This document shows positions 5,873-13,574 of a stretch of DNA of 29,551 nucleotides, piece by piece. The position numbers and the translations under genes were made by a program. Below the pieces are notes generated by a model. That model made no database searches and had not been told where the DNA came from. It saw only the letters and a list, made by a program, of their open reading frames with translations. Every line of letters starts with the position of its first letter. Positions within the stretch are counted from its first letter, which is position 1. This DNA is from a virus. The stretch spans positions 1 to 29,551 of the IMG/VR virus record IMGVR_UViG_3300021379_000692; one strand, written 5' to 3'.

Positions 5873-6760
5873 ATGAAAATCAGATACTCTGAAACATTCT
5901 ATTCTTTCCAGGGCGAGGCAGAACTAGCCGGAACTCCTACTGTTTGGTTACGTTTTTTCGGATGTAACCTAGAGTGTAATGGTTTTGGACAGAAAAATCC
6001 TGCATTGCCAGAAAGTCATAAACTTCCATACAAAGAATTTGATCCCAATAGAATACGAACAGTCGAAGAACTTCCCGTATGGGAATATGGTTGTGATAGT
6101 TCTTATTCGTGGTCAATGAAATATAAACACCTAGCTAAGGACTCAACAGTTGAAGGTATTTGTGATGAACTAGAGTCTAAACTCCCATATGGTAGTTTTA
6201 TTAATCCTTTTACTGGACAAGAAAATATGTTGGCTTTTACTGGTGGTGAACCCATGTTACGCCAACGACACATGAAAGCAATAGTAGGCGAGTTTCTTCA
6301 TCGAGGTAATGTCCCTAAAATTATCACAGTAGAAACAAACGGTACAAAGCCTTTGAATCCTGATCTTCAAAACTATATCAATACATATTTGTCTGAAATG
6401 GGTATACGTTGGCATTGGGCTATCAGTCCAAAAATTTTGCATACTTCAGGTGAAAAAGATGCAGTTGATGTTGGTAATTTTATGTCATATGTTGACGGTG
6501 TTAAAGGCACATCTTGCATAAAATTTGTATGTAATGGCAGCACCGCCAGTTGGCGTGAGATCGCTCACTATAAAGATGAAATTATTGAATATTGTTTACA
6601 TGCTGAAATACCTGTTCCTGATATTTGGATTATGCCTGTAGGCGCTACAAAAGAAGAACAGGAAAAGGTTGCCAATATTTGCATCATGGCAATGCAACAA
6701 GGTTATAAAGTCGCTACGAGGAACCATGCTTATGTCTTTGGCAATCAAATCGGAACATAG
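5873..6760 (+). CDS. queE: 7-carboxy-7-deazaguanine synthase QueE (radical SAM)
   Basis: 295 aa. QueE converts 6-carboxy-tetrahydropterin to CDG, the step after QueD. Seen: YSETFYSFQGEAELAGTPTV (the SIQGEG-type start), RFFGCNLEC, GGEPMLRQ (SAM-binding GGE motif), VETNGT and WAISPKI, all in family order. The cluster motif is unusual: C31-x3-C35 is followed by F38 instead of Cys, and the expected C-D-[ST]-x-[YH]-[ST]-W appears 36 residues later as C74-DSSYSW. An insertion therefore splits the CX3CX2C motif, and C74 is the likely third ligand. No ribosome binding site is visible; the gene appears leaderless. It starts the deazaguanine block and is followed after 4 nt by a phosphoribosyltransferase. 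Confidence 0.9.
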   Translation: MKIRYSETFYSFQGEAELAGTPTVWLRFFGCNLECNGFGQKNPALPESHKLPYKEFDPNRIRTVEELPVWEYGCDSSYSWSMKYKHLAKDSTVEGICDELESKLPYGSFINPFTGQENMLAFTGGEPMLRQRHMKAIVGEFLHRGNVPKIITVETNGTKPLNPDLQNYINTYLSEMGIRWHWAISPKILHTSGEKDAVDVGNFMSYVDGVKGTSCIKFVCNGSTASWREIAHYKDEIIEYCLHAEIPVPDIWIMPVGATKEEQEKVANICIMAMQQGYKVATRNHAYVFGNQIGT

Positions 6761-6764
6761 CACC

Positions 6765-7172
6765 ATGTCAGTTGAATGGGATTACGTTGAAGTATTAGTA
6801 GAAGAGATATCTAAACGTATTAAAAGAAAAGAAATTGAATTTGACAATATTATAGGATTATCCAGAGGCGGACTTGTACCTGGAGTGATGCTGTCTCACG
6901 CTTTGGGTGTTAATTTTATTCCATTAGTGTGGCAAACAAGAGACGGTGATAAAAAAGACAGAGAACTCTTGTCTAAATATAATAGTAGCAAAACTCTTAT
7001 AGTGGATGATCTAGTTGATTCAGGAGAAACATTTTTTCAAGTAAAAGAAACTGCTCCTGACGTACAATATTGTGCATTATTTAATAAACAACCTTCAATA
7101 GCACTTGACTTTTGGGGTTCAACTTTATATAATGAAAGCAGATGGTTAGATTTTCCATGGGAGCTACAATGA
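6765..7172 (+). CDS. Phosphoribosyltransferase
   Basis: 135 aa from ATG 6765; the frame is open upstream inside queE, but MSVEWDYVEVLVEEISKRI gives a normal type I PRTase start. Seen: IIGLSRGGLVPGVMLSHALG (N-terminal strand and glycine turn), the PRPP-binding loop LIVDDLVDSGET, and a C-terminal W-LDFPWE that matches xanthine/hypoxanthine PRTases (stacking aromatic after the last strand). The probable reaction is joining a purine-like base to PRPP. Its place between queE and folE makes a role in the purine or deazapurine supply plausible, but salvage of guanine or xanthine is equally possible. The last four bases overlap the next gene (ATGA). Confidence 0.8.
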   Translation: MSVEWDYVEVLVEEISKRIKRKEIEFDNIIGLSRGGLVPGVMLSHALGVNFIPLVWQTRDGDKKDRELLSKYNSSKTLIVDDLVDSGETFFQVKETAPDVQYCALFNKQPSIALDFWGSTLYNESRWLDFPWELQ

Positions 7173-7354
7173 GAACTAGTGCAATACGTAAAGAAGTAAA
7201 TCCTAATATAAACGAATCAGATGTTATGTATGTGGTAGAGCTGTATGAAGATGGCGAACTAGTAGAAATGCGAGCATTGCCAAATAAAAGTATCCACTAT
7301 GCTAACGATGTGAGTGAAAATTGGAACAATGGAATCATCAAAAATGGTAAGTGA
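7169..7354 (+). CDS. Small phage protein of unknown function
   Basis: 61 aa, starting at the ATGA overlap with the phosphoribosyltransferase stop, with GGGAG just upstream. Seen: MRTSAIRKEVNPNINESDVM, VVELYEDGELVEMRALPNKS and a C-terminal ENWNNGIIKNGK. The VVELYEDGELVEMR hairpin is followed by a short helix-forming tail, suggesting a tiny beta domain. The family is not recognised. It overlaps the start of folE. Confidence 0.6.
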   Translation: MRTSAIRKEVNPNINESDVMYVVELYEDGELVEMRALPNKSIHYANDVSENWNNGIIKNGK

Positions 7355-8027
7355 TTTAATAAAATCTAGGCTAAAAAAAGCAGGCAAAAGATACTATGCC
7401 TCAGACAATATCGCTGAGTTTTTACACGAAGGTGAGAAGGAAAAACTAGTAGAAGAATTGACTGAAAAATTCAGTGGTGTTCTTGACAGTCTTGTTATTG
7501 ACAGTGACAACGATCCTAATTCACAAGGCACAGCAAAAAGATTAGCTAAAATGTATATCAATGAACTCATGTCGGGTCGTTATGACATGATGCCAAACGC
7601 TACAGCATTTCCTAATCATATAGATGATGGATTTGAAGGTATGCTTGTTGTTCGCAGCGAAATAACTTCAATGTGTTCACATCACCATCAACCCGTCAAA
7701 GGCGTAGCTTACATAGGTATCATTGCAGCGGATAAATTAATTGGTTTGTCTAAATATACACGTATAGCACAATGGTGTGCAAGACGAGGCACACTACAAG
7801 AAGAGTTGGCGAACGATATTGCTAGTGAAATTATGAAGGCTACTGGCAGTCAGAACTTAGGTGTTTATATACAGGCTACTCATGGCTGTGTAGAACACAG
7901 AGGTGTTCAAGCACACAGTTCTTTGACTCAGACAACGGTTCTTAAAGGTAGTTTCTTCAATGATGCGGGAACTAGGAAAGAATTTTTTGACAATATTAAA
8001 TTACAACAGGATCACGCTCCAAGATGA
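7329..8027 (+). CDS. folE: GTP cyclohydrolase I FolE
   Basis: 232 aa from ATG 7329 (in-frame ATG 7344 is an alternative). It converts GTP to dihydroneopterin triphosphate, the first step toward both folate and the 7-deazaguanines. Seen: SQGTAKRLAKMYINELMSGR, zinc/active-site CSHHHQPVKGVAYIGII, LSKYTRIAQWCARR, QEELANDIA and CVEHRGVQAHSS; zinc ligands are the two cysteines and the histidine of these motifs. The N-terminus (about 50 residues) is longer than the minimal catalytic core. Its position with QueE, QueD and DpdA points to DNA modification rather than folate. The stop overlaps the next start (ATGA). Confidence 0.95.
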   Translation: MESSKMVSDLIKSRLKKAGKRYYASDNIAEFLHEGEKEKLVEELTEKFSGVLDSLVIDSDNDPNSQGTAKRLAKMYINELMSGRYDMMPNATAFPNHIDDGFEGMLVVRSEITSMCSHHHQPVKGVAYIGIIAADKLIGLSKYTRIAQWCARRGTLQEELANDIASEIMKATGSQNLGVYIQATHGCVEHRGVQAHSSLTQTTVLKGSFFNDAGTRKEFFDNIKLQQDHAPR

Positions 8028-8566
8028 GAATAAAACCCAATCAACCTCAAGTTGTTGTAGACTTAGAAACACTTAGTACACACGCAAATGCGTGTATCGT
8101 GTCTATAGGCGCTGTAAAATTTACACTTGAGGATGGTATACTTGATGAATTTTTTGTAAACGTAGAGCCAACTACCTGTAAAGATGTCGGTTTACACTTT
8201 GACAAAAACACAATTGAATGGTGGACAAAGCAAACACCTGAAGCACGTAAATCATGGCAAGAAAATCCTATACCGTTGACTGATGCTCTTTTACAGTTTG
8301 CAGATTTTTATGAAACAGGCAATCCTATTTGGGGTAACGGTGCTAACTTTGATATAACCATACTAGAATCAGCATACTATGCTATAGGGTATGACAAAGA
8401 CAAGGAATACGGACAACACTTGCCATGGAAGTTTTGGGACATTTATTGTTTGCGTACACTGACAAATATATTAGATAAAAAGTTAGAAAAAACAGGCATC
8501 AATCACAATGCTTTACATGATGCTATTGCTGAAGCACGTTTAATTATTGATATTTTAAAGTCTTAA
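8024..8566 (+). CDS. dexA: DexA-like DEDDh 3'-5' exonuclease
   Basis: 180 aa, shorter than T4 DexA (227). Seen: catalytic VVVDLETLST (D13 and E15), NTIEWWTKQTPEARK (close to the T4 DexA STIEWWKNQSPEARK), GNGANFDITILESAY (third acidic residue) and HNALHDAIAEARL (His and last Asp of the DEDDh type). The expected activity is single-strand 3'-5' exonuclease on DNA or RNA. It overlaps folE by 4 nt and is 2 nt from dpdA, so it is embedded in the modification operon. Confidence 0.88.
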   Translation: MRIKPNQPQVVVDLETLSTHANACIVSIGAVKFTLEDGILDEFFVNVEPTTCKDVGLHFDKNTIEWWTKQTPEARKSWQENPIPLTDALLQFADFYETGNPIWGNGANFDITILESAYYAIGYDKDKEYGQHLPWKFWDIYCLRTLTNILDKKLEKTGINHNALHDAIAEARLIIDILKS

Positions 8567-8568
8567 TT

Positions 8569-9837
8569 ATGAATAGAAAACTAGAATATGTGTTGTCAGG
8601 CACCTCCTATGTTCGTTTGACAAATCCACAATTGATAAACAATCCTACAAACGTAGAAGTAGTAAACGAATTGTTTGACCACTTTTTTGACGGTAAATAC
8701 TCTCACAATTGTTCATTACTGTACAACGCCTATGCCGAATCAGGTTTCGGTGAACGTATGCAAAATTTTACAAACCACATCCAAAACATACACGCTGATT
8801 CTGGTGGTTTGCAAATGATTACGCTTGGTAAAACTATTACGCCTGAATTAAAAGATAAGGTGTATGAAAATCAAGCTAAGTGGGCAGACGTTGGTATGTG
8901 TTTTGATGAAATACCTTTGGTTCTCACAGGAGAAAGATCAGAACGTAATGCTACAAGAGACAGGTATTTTGACAAAGATAACTTTGAACATTATGCAAGA
9001 CTTACTGGTAAAAATATTAAAAGACAACTAGAAGTTTTTGAACAAAATGACAGTAATTGTAAACCTTTTTTAATTTTACAAGGTCATTGTTATGATACCT
9101 ATATGCAATGGTATGATTGGGTGTTGGATGAAATACCTCAGTCAGAACACCATCGTATAGGAGGACTTGCATTAGGAGCAGCAGCACTCGGCACAGGTCC
9201 GTTAGAAGATGTACAACGAGCCTTTATTGCAAGTCAAATACCTTGGCATCAAGATAAAATGCACCTTCACATATTGGGTGTTGGATCAATTAGACGCCTA
9301 CTGCCTTATTTGATTTTTTGTCAAAATGGTTTGTATGACCGTATGGAAATTTCATACGATTCTACTACACATTCTAGAGCAGTTGAAACAGGATTGTATT
9401 ATCTGAACAACAGTACAATGAAATACAGTAGAGACCCAGATGATAGATATAGAATCATATTAGAAGATGTTAAAAAACAATATCCTCAACTGGATATACC
9501 TAAAGAAAAATTTTATGAAATGTTAAATACAGCCGGCAGTCCTTGGTTTGAGAAATATGGTAGTATCACTGAATGGCAAAGAACTAGAACCGCTATGATA
9601 TTCGGATGTGTGTCTAACTTTATGAAACACGTAGAAGAAATCATGTTGGATAAAGAAAAATTGTTAGAATTTGCCAACAAAATAAAACTTGACACGCAGT
9701 ATCGAGGGTTGTACAATATACAAAATAAAGATGATTTTGATTATTGGATGAACTATCCTTATCTCGGCAAAGAAATGAAAACAATGCCAATTTCAGATGA
9801 ACCACCCGAATCACTTGATGAAGATTTATTTGTATAG
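8569..9837 (+). CDS. dpdA: DpdA-type DNA 7-deazaguanine transglycosylase
   Basis: 422 aa. Resembles tRNA-guanine transglycosylase relatives that exchange guanine in DNA for a 7-deazaguanine. Seen: HADSGGLQMIT (D77 matches the D-S-G-G-[FL]-Q base-recognition motif of TGTs), a barrel segment LILQGHCYDTY, GGLALG, LHILGVGS and the strand MEISYDSTTHSRAVE, where the second catalytic Asp is expected. It lacks the bacterial TGT zinc-site signature, as phage DpdA proteins can. The surrounding QueE, FolE and QueD supply the base, which makes a DNA rather than tRNA target the best explanation. A tRNA-directed TGT is the alternative. Confidence 0.85.
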   Translation: MNRKLEYVLSGTSYVRLTNPQLINNPTNVEVVNELFDHFFDGKYSHNCSLLYNAYAESGFGERMQNFTNHIQNIHADSGGLQMITLGKTITPELKDKVYENQAKWADVGMCFDEIPLVLTGERSERNATRDRYFDKDNFEHYARLTGKNIKRQLEVFEQNDSNCKPFLILQGHCYDTYMQWYDWVLDEIPQSEHHRIGGLALGAAALGTGPLEDVQRAFIASQIPWHQDKMHLHILGVGSIRRLLPYLIFCQNGLYDRMEISYDSTTHSRAVETGLYYLNNSTMKYSRDPDDRYRIILEDVKKQYPQLDIPKEKFYEMLNTAGSPWFEKYGSITEWQRTRTAMIFGCVSNFMKHVEEIMLDKEKLLEFANKIKLDTQYRGLYNIQNKDDFDYWMNYPYLGKEMKTMPISDEPPESLDEDLFV

Positions 9838-9845
9838 GAGTTATA

Positions 9846-10076
9846 ATGGACGCACAAAAAGTTAGAAATGCAATTGTAGAAGTATCAAATGCTATGACTA
9901 GGGCACAAGCAGAACGAGAACTTATACGTGAGATTGTGAAAAAGATTCACGATGAAGAAGGTCTTGACAAACGAGTGTTCCGTAAGATGGCATCAGTGTA
10001 TTACAAAGGCAATTTCCAGGATGAAACTGCCCTAAATTCAGAGTTTGAGGACACATTTACACAAGTAATGAGTTAA
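9846..10076 (+). CDS. dsbA: DsbA-like double-strand DNA-binding protein
   Basis: 76 aa (T4 DsbA 89). Seen: ELIREIVKKIHDEEGLDKRV, FRKMASVYYKGNFQDET and a C-terminal EFEDTFTQVM, in the same order as T4 DsbA (I-R-x-[RK]-A-K-D-E-L-G-V-D, LALYHK, V-x-L-Y-D-T-V). In T4 this small protein binds double-stranded DNA and modulates late transcription (not the periplasmic DsbA oxidoreductase). AGGAG lies 4-9 nt upstream. It is separated from dpdA by 8 nt. Confidence 0.75.
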   Translation: MDAQKVRNAIVEVSNAMTRAQAERELIREIVKKIHDEEGLDKRVFRKMASVYYKGNFQDETALNSEFEDTFTQVMS

Positions 10077-10078
10077 AC

Positions 10079-10612
10079 ATGAATATATTTTATCTACACC
10101 CTAATACTAAGACTTGCGCTCAACATCATTGTGACAAGCACGTGGTAAAGATGATTATAGAGTATGCACAGTTAATGTCTACAGCACACCGTGTGCTTGA
10201 CGGCACAATGTATCAGGCCAAAACTAAACTCAATCGCAACATCAAGCGTTGGCGTATGGTAGACAGTGAACTTGAGAACACATTGTACAAAGCATCACAC
10301 ATTAATCATCCATCAGGCAAGTGGTGTAGGATGACAAAGGAAAACTATGGATACTTGTATAGCTTGTGGATAGAACTTTGCAAAGAGTACACCCATCGGT
10401 ATGGTAGAAAACATTTGACACAGGAGAAACTAGAACATATACTAGTTAATACACCTAAAAATATGCCTAGTGCAGGTGTCACTACTATGCCACAAGCAAT
10501 GCCTGATGACGTTAAGATGCCTGATCCTTTAGACGGGTATCGTAAATACTACAGAACATACAAGCGAGACTTCGCTAAGTGGACAAACAGACAAACACCG
10601 GAGTGGTTTTAA
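10079..10612 (+). CDS. Conserved phage protein rich in His/Cys/Trp, function unknown
   Basis: 177 aa. Seen: MNIFYLHPNTKTCAQHHCDK, HVVKMIIEYAQLMSTAHRVL, HPSGKWCRMTKENYGYLYSL, EYTHRYGRKHLT, then P-rich PQAMPDDVKMPDPLDGYRKY and a final WTNRQTPEWF. The regular C, H and W positions suggest an enzyme or metal-binding domain of helical character. I recognise it as a recurring phage protein but know no assigned function with confidence. It begins 2 nt after dsbA and is 1 nt before the next gene. Confidence 0.65.
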   Translation: MNIFYLHPNTKTCAQHHCDKHVVKMIIEYAQLMSTAHRVLDGTMYQAKTKLNRNIKRWRMVDSELENTLYKASHINHPSGKWCRMTKENYGYLYSLWIELCKEYTHRYGRKHLTQEKLEHILVNTPKNMPSAGVTTMPQAMPDDVKMPDPLDGYRKYYRTYKRDFAKWTNRQTPEWF

Positions 10613-10613
10613 A

Positions 10614-11075
10614 ATGTTACCTTATGATAATTACTTTCACAACACTACTCAAGTCCTTTCAGGAGAAATGGGTGAAAAGGCTGCTATGAATATTTTAGAT
10701 CGATTTGGAATTGACTTCCATGATTGGACCAAAATTCGAGAGGAAAAAGACATAGATATTTTTCACGATAACAAGGTATTCAGAACTCAAATAAAAAATA
10801 CTCTTACAGGTAGTTGGGTAGTAGAAGGTGGCAGAGCAGGAGATTATTATTCGTACACTAAAAAGATGATTGATGTTATGTTTTTAGTGTACTATCAAAA
10901 ATGTTGGGTAATCCCCGCTGAAGTATGGGAACAAAAAGCAAAAGGATTTCATAATATGAAAGTTGCGGATTGTGATCGTTTATTTCCCGAGTATCAGAAT
11001 AATCTTTCATTCAACGGGTGTACTGAACAATTACCAGCAGATGATAATTTAATACATCTTTTAGGAGAGGATTAA
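10614..11075 (+). CDS. Possible PD-(D/E)XK-fold nuclease
   Basis: 153 aa. Seen: LSGEMGEKAAMNILDRFGID (helix with a conserved glutamate), KDIDIFHDN and FRTQIKNT, that is D48 then Q59-x-K61. The E-(n)-D-(10)-[EQ]-x-K layout in a helix-strand-strand context is the core of the PD-(D/E)XK nuclease fold. The rest is aromatic and ends with an acidic tail. The overall family is not recognised; a non-nuclease protein that keeps the fold is possible. It lies in the modification block, where a nuclease that spares modified DNA would make sense (inference). Confidence 0.45.
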   Translation: MLPYDNYFHNTTQVLSGEMGEKAAMNILDRFGIDFHDWTKIREEKDIDIFHDNKVFRTQIKNTLTGSWVVEGGRAGDYYSYTKKMIDVMFLVYYQKCWVIPAEVWEQKAKGFHNMKVADCDRLFPEYQNNLSFNGCTEQLPADDNLIHLLGED

Positions 11076-11076
11076 A

Positions 11077-11436
11077 ATGCCAGTGAACAAACGTAATACA
11101 ATGATAAGGGTATCCTTTCAGAAAGAAGGGATACACAAATATCCTGCAGCAAAAGATCTTGAGGGTGTTGAGTTTTTACAATACCCTCATCGCCATATTT
11201 TTCATTTTTATGTTCAGTTAGAAGTGTTCCATGATGACCGTGAAGTAGAGTTTATTCTATTCAAACGTGAACTTGAGGGACTTTTTGAAAAAGGTGTTAT
11301 GCAAGCAGACTACAAGTCTTGTGAAATGATGGCAAATGATTTGTTAGATTATATTGAAGTAAATTATCCTAATCGTATATGTCAGGTTGAAGTATATGAA
11401 GATGATGAAAACGGAGCAATTATAAACAATGCGTAA
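11077..11436 (+). CDS. T-fold protein resembling QueD/PTPS
   Basis: 119 aa. Seen: MIRVSFQKEGIHKYPAA, then YPHRHIFHFYVQLEV, then DDREVEFILFKRELEGLF. This mirrors the 6-pyruvoyltetrahydropterin synthase layout: a histidine on the first strand (H20), H-x-H on the second (H38, H40) for zinc, and a V-[DE]-F-x-x-[FL]-K hairpin. The catalytic cysteine of true QueD is not obvious, and the real QueD is at 13571. It may be a second pterin-fold enzyme or a repurposed zinc-binding relative. It overlaps the glycosyltransferase by 8 nt. Confidence 0.5.
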   Translation: MPVNKRNTMIRVSFQKEGIHKYPAAKDLEGVEFLQYPHRHIFHFYVQLEVFHDDREVEFILFKRELEGLFEKGVMQADYKSCEMMANDLLDYIEVNYPNRICQVEVYEDDENGAIINNA

Positions 11437-12649
11437 ACTATTCTACATGGGACTAGAATCCTACGAAGCACGTTACACTCTACAGTTACAAGAGTGGAAC
11501 GAACGAGTATTCAACCTACGAGGTATTGATTACGAGGTCATCAATGGTGTCGAACTTGATGACAGTAAAGCTATTGTCACAGGCAGTGTGCTTGATGCTC
11601 ATGGTAGAACGTATTATAGTTTGTCACAACACATGAACCTGATTCAGAAGATGAAGAATGGTGAGGTGACTAGCGATGATGTTATTTTTTACGAGGATAT
11701 GTACACTCCCGGACTTGAATGTTTGCCATATATTATGGATCAAAGTCCTGTCGAATACAGACCTAAAGTGTTCCTTCGTTTCTTAGCACAGACTACAGAT
11801 CCAGATGACTTCCTAATACGTGAAGGTATGTTTGATTGGATGCGTAAGTATGAAGAAATGGTTGACCAGTTTGTTGACGGTATCATGGTAGCATCAGAGG
11901 AGTTTGTAGCACATCTTCGTATTGCAGGATTTAAGAAACCTATCTATGTAACAGGTTTGCCTTATGGTAAGTCAGAAGTGTTGGAACGAGTAACACCTAC
12001 AAAAGAACTCAAAGACAGAACAAGGCGTGTGTGTTTTGCATCACGCTGGGATGACGAAAAATTACCTAACTTCTACATGGATCTTGCACAGGAGTATTTC
12101 AAAATAGATCCTACAGTTGAGTTTTCTATTTTATGTGGTCACCCTAAACTAAAAAGTAATGATAAATTATATGTTGAGCGAGCAGAAAGTTTGCAGAGAG
12201 AAAGTACAAAGGCTTGGTTGCAAACAGCTAGATTCAAAATTTATACTGGTTTGAAAAAGAACGATTACTATGGTTTGTTGGCTGATAGTCAGGTACTTTT
12301 TAATTGTGCGTTGCAGGATTGGGTTAGTAACACAGTCAGCGAGGCAGACACTATGGGTTGTTTGACGTTGTTCCCAGCGTACAGAAGTTTTCCTGAGGTG
12401 TTTGCTAATAATTCTAATCATATGTATGTTCCTTGGTCAATAGAAGATGCAGTTGAAAAATTACAAAGAATGTTTAATTCAATTGACAATGATGATTTAG
12501 ACAAGTATAATATAGGTAAGATAAGTGATTATCAAAACGGAACAATAGACAGAACTATTGATTGTATGTTGGACGGTGAAAACTCTCCTTATTTGAGAGG
12601 TCACGTTGATTATCGTAAACACGTAACAAAGGCAAAATATGAAAGATAG
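11429..12649 (+). CDS. GT-B fold glycosyltransferase
   Basis: 406 aa. Seen: an N-terminal MRKLFYMGLESYEARYTLQL, an acceptor-side domain to about 185, a linker, then the nucleotide-sugar domain starting RRVCFASRWDDEKLPNFYMD, with FSILCGHP, YYGLLADSQVLFNC and SEADTMGCLTLFPAYRSFPE. The last matches the E-x-x-x-x-G...P motif of GT4-like enzymes. The role could be glucosylation or other sugar addition to phage DNA or the host surface; neither is shown directly. GalE follows with an 11-nt overlap, so a UDP-sugar donor is likely. The start is coupled to the preceding gene. Confidence 0.75.
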   Translation: MRKLFYMGLESYEARYTLQLQEWNERVFNLRGIDYEVINGVELDDSKAIVTGSVLDAHGRTYYSLSQHMNLIQKMKNGEVTSDDVIFYEDMYTPGLECLPYIMDQSPVEYRPKVFLRFLAQTTDPDDFLIREGMFDWMRKYEEMVDQFVDGIMVASEEFVAHLRIAGFKKPIYVTGLPYGKSEVLERVTPTKELKDRTRRVCFASRWDDEKLPNFYMDLAQEYFKIDPTVEFSILCGHPKLKSNDKLYVERAESLQRESTKAWLQTARFKIYTGLKKNDYYGLLADSQVLFNCALQDWVSNTVSEADTMGCLTLFPAYRSFPEVFANNSNHMYVPWSIEDAVEKLQRMFNSIDNDDLDKYNIGKISDYQNGTIDRTIDCMLDGENSPYLRGHVDYRKHVTKAKYER

Positions 12650-13574
12650 TGTATTAGTTACAGGTGGTAATGGTTACATAGGAACACAAACAGTCTTACA
12701 GTTGAAAGCTGCAGGTTATGAACCTATTGTTGTAGATTGGGTTGCAGACACAACTAAGAGCTCCTACACTTACTCATTCGATGATAATGCTGTTTTAGAT
12801 ATTATGAAACGGCACAACATCAAATCAGTGATACACTTTGCTGCTGACCATGAAGTAGGTCGCAGCGTTGAGGAACCATCAGTGTTTTACAACAATAATG
12901 TTGTCAGCAGTATCAAGTTTCTTGACAAGTGTATTCAAGCAGGGGTTGAAAAGTTTATCTTCAGTAGCTCTAGTAGTGTATATGGTGATGATCCAGAATT
13001 TCCTACAACAGAAAATAACAAAAAAAATCCTATGTCGCCTTATGGTAGAACAAAGGATATGTTTGAAGAGGTACTGTTAGATTACGATAGAGCTTACGGC
13101 ATCAAAACAATGTCTCTTAGGTACTTCAATGCTGCGGGTGCTGACCCTTTAAATAGGCATGGTTATTGTCAAGATACTTACTCACATCTGGTTCCTATTC
13201 TTGCTAGATGTTTCGGGCAGGATCTTCCTTTTACTATTTTTGGTAAAAACTATGACACCCCTGACGGAACTTGCATAAGAGACTATACCCATGTTTATGA
13301 TATTGCAGATGCACACATCAAAGCATTGGATTACGAAGGACCAGAAAGAGTATTTAATATAGGAAAAGGTAAAGGCGAAAGTGTTATAAATGTTATAAAT
13401 GCTTTTGAGGATTACACAGGAAAGAAAATACAAATAAATGTTACTGGAAGAAGAGAGGGGGATCCTGCAAAAACATTTGCAAACATAGATCTTGCAACTA
13501 ATTGTTTGAATTGGACTCCTATCTATTCAATTGAGGATATAGTCGAACACGCTTACAAGTGGGAGAACAGATGA
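12639..13574 (+). CDS. galE: UDP-glucose 4-epimerase-like SDR (GalE)
   Basis: 311 aa extended short-chain dehydrogenase. Seen: VTGGNGYIGTQT (NAD-binding GxxGxxG), VIHFAAD, SSSSSVYGDD (catalytic Ser region), SPYGRTKDMFE (catalytic Tyr-xxx-Lys), RYFNAAGAD, and DYTHVYDIADAHI, all GalE signatures. It interconverts UDP-glucose and UDP-galactose (possibly also the N-acetyl forms). It is slightly shorter than the 338-aa E. coli enzyme. It overlaps the glycosyltransferase upstream and queD downstream, so the sugar and deazaguanine genes share one transcript. Confidence 0.9.
   Translation: MKDSVLVTGGNGYIGTQTVLQLKAAGYEPIVVDWVADTTKSSYTYSFDDNAVLDIMKRHNIKSVIHFAADHEVGRSVEEPSVFYNNNVVSSIKFLDKCIQAGVEKFIFSSSSSVYGDDPEFPTTENNKKNPMSPYGRTKDMFEEVLLDYDRAYGIKTMSLRYFNAAGADPLNRHGYCQDTYSHLVPILARCFGQDLPFTIFGKNYDTPDGTCIRDYTHVYDIADAHIKALDYEGPERVFNIGKGKGESVINVINAFEDYTGKKIQINVTGRREGDPAKTFANIDLATNCLNWTPIYSIEDIVEHAYKWENR

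Noticed and set aside
9846-10076. Periplasmic thiol oxidoreductase DsbA
   Set aside because: No signal peptide and no CxxC; the similarity is to the unrelated T4 DNA-binding protein of the same name.
10079-10612. T4 DenV pyrimidine-dimer glycosylase
   Set aside because: The N-terminal catalytic Thr-Arg start and the rest of the DenV pattern are absent; left as unknown.
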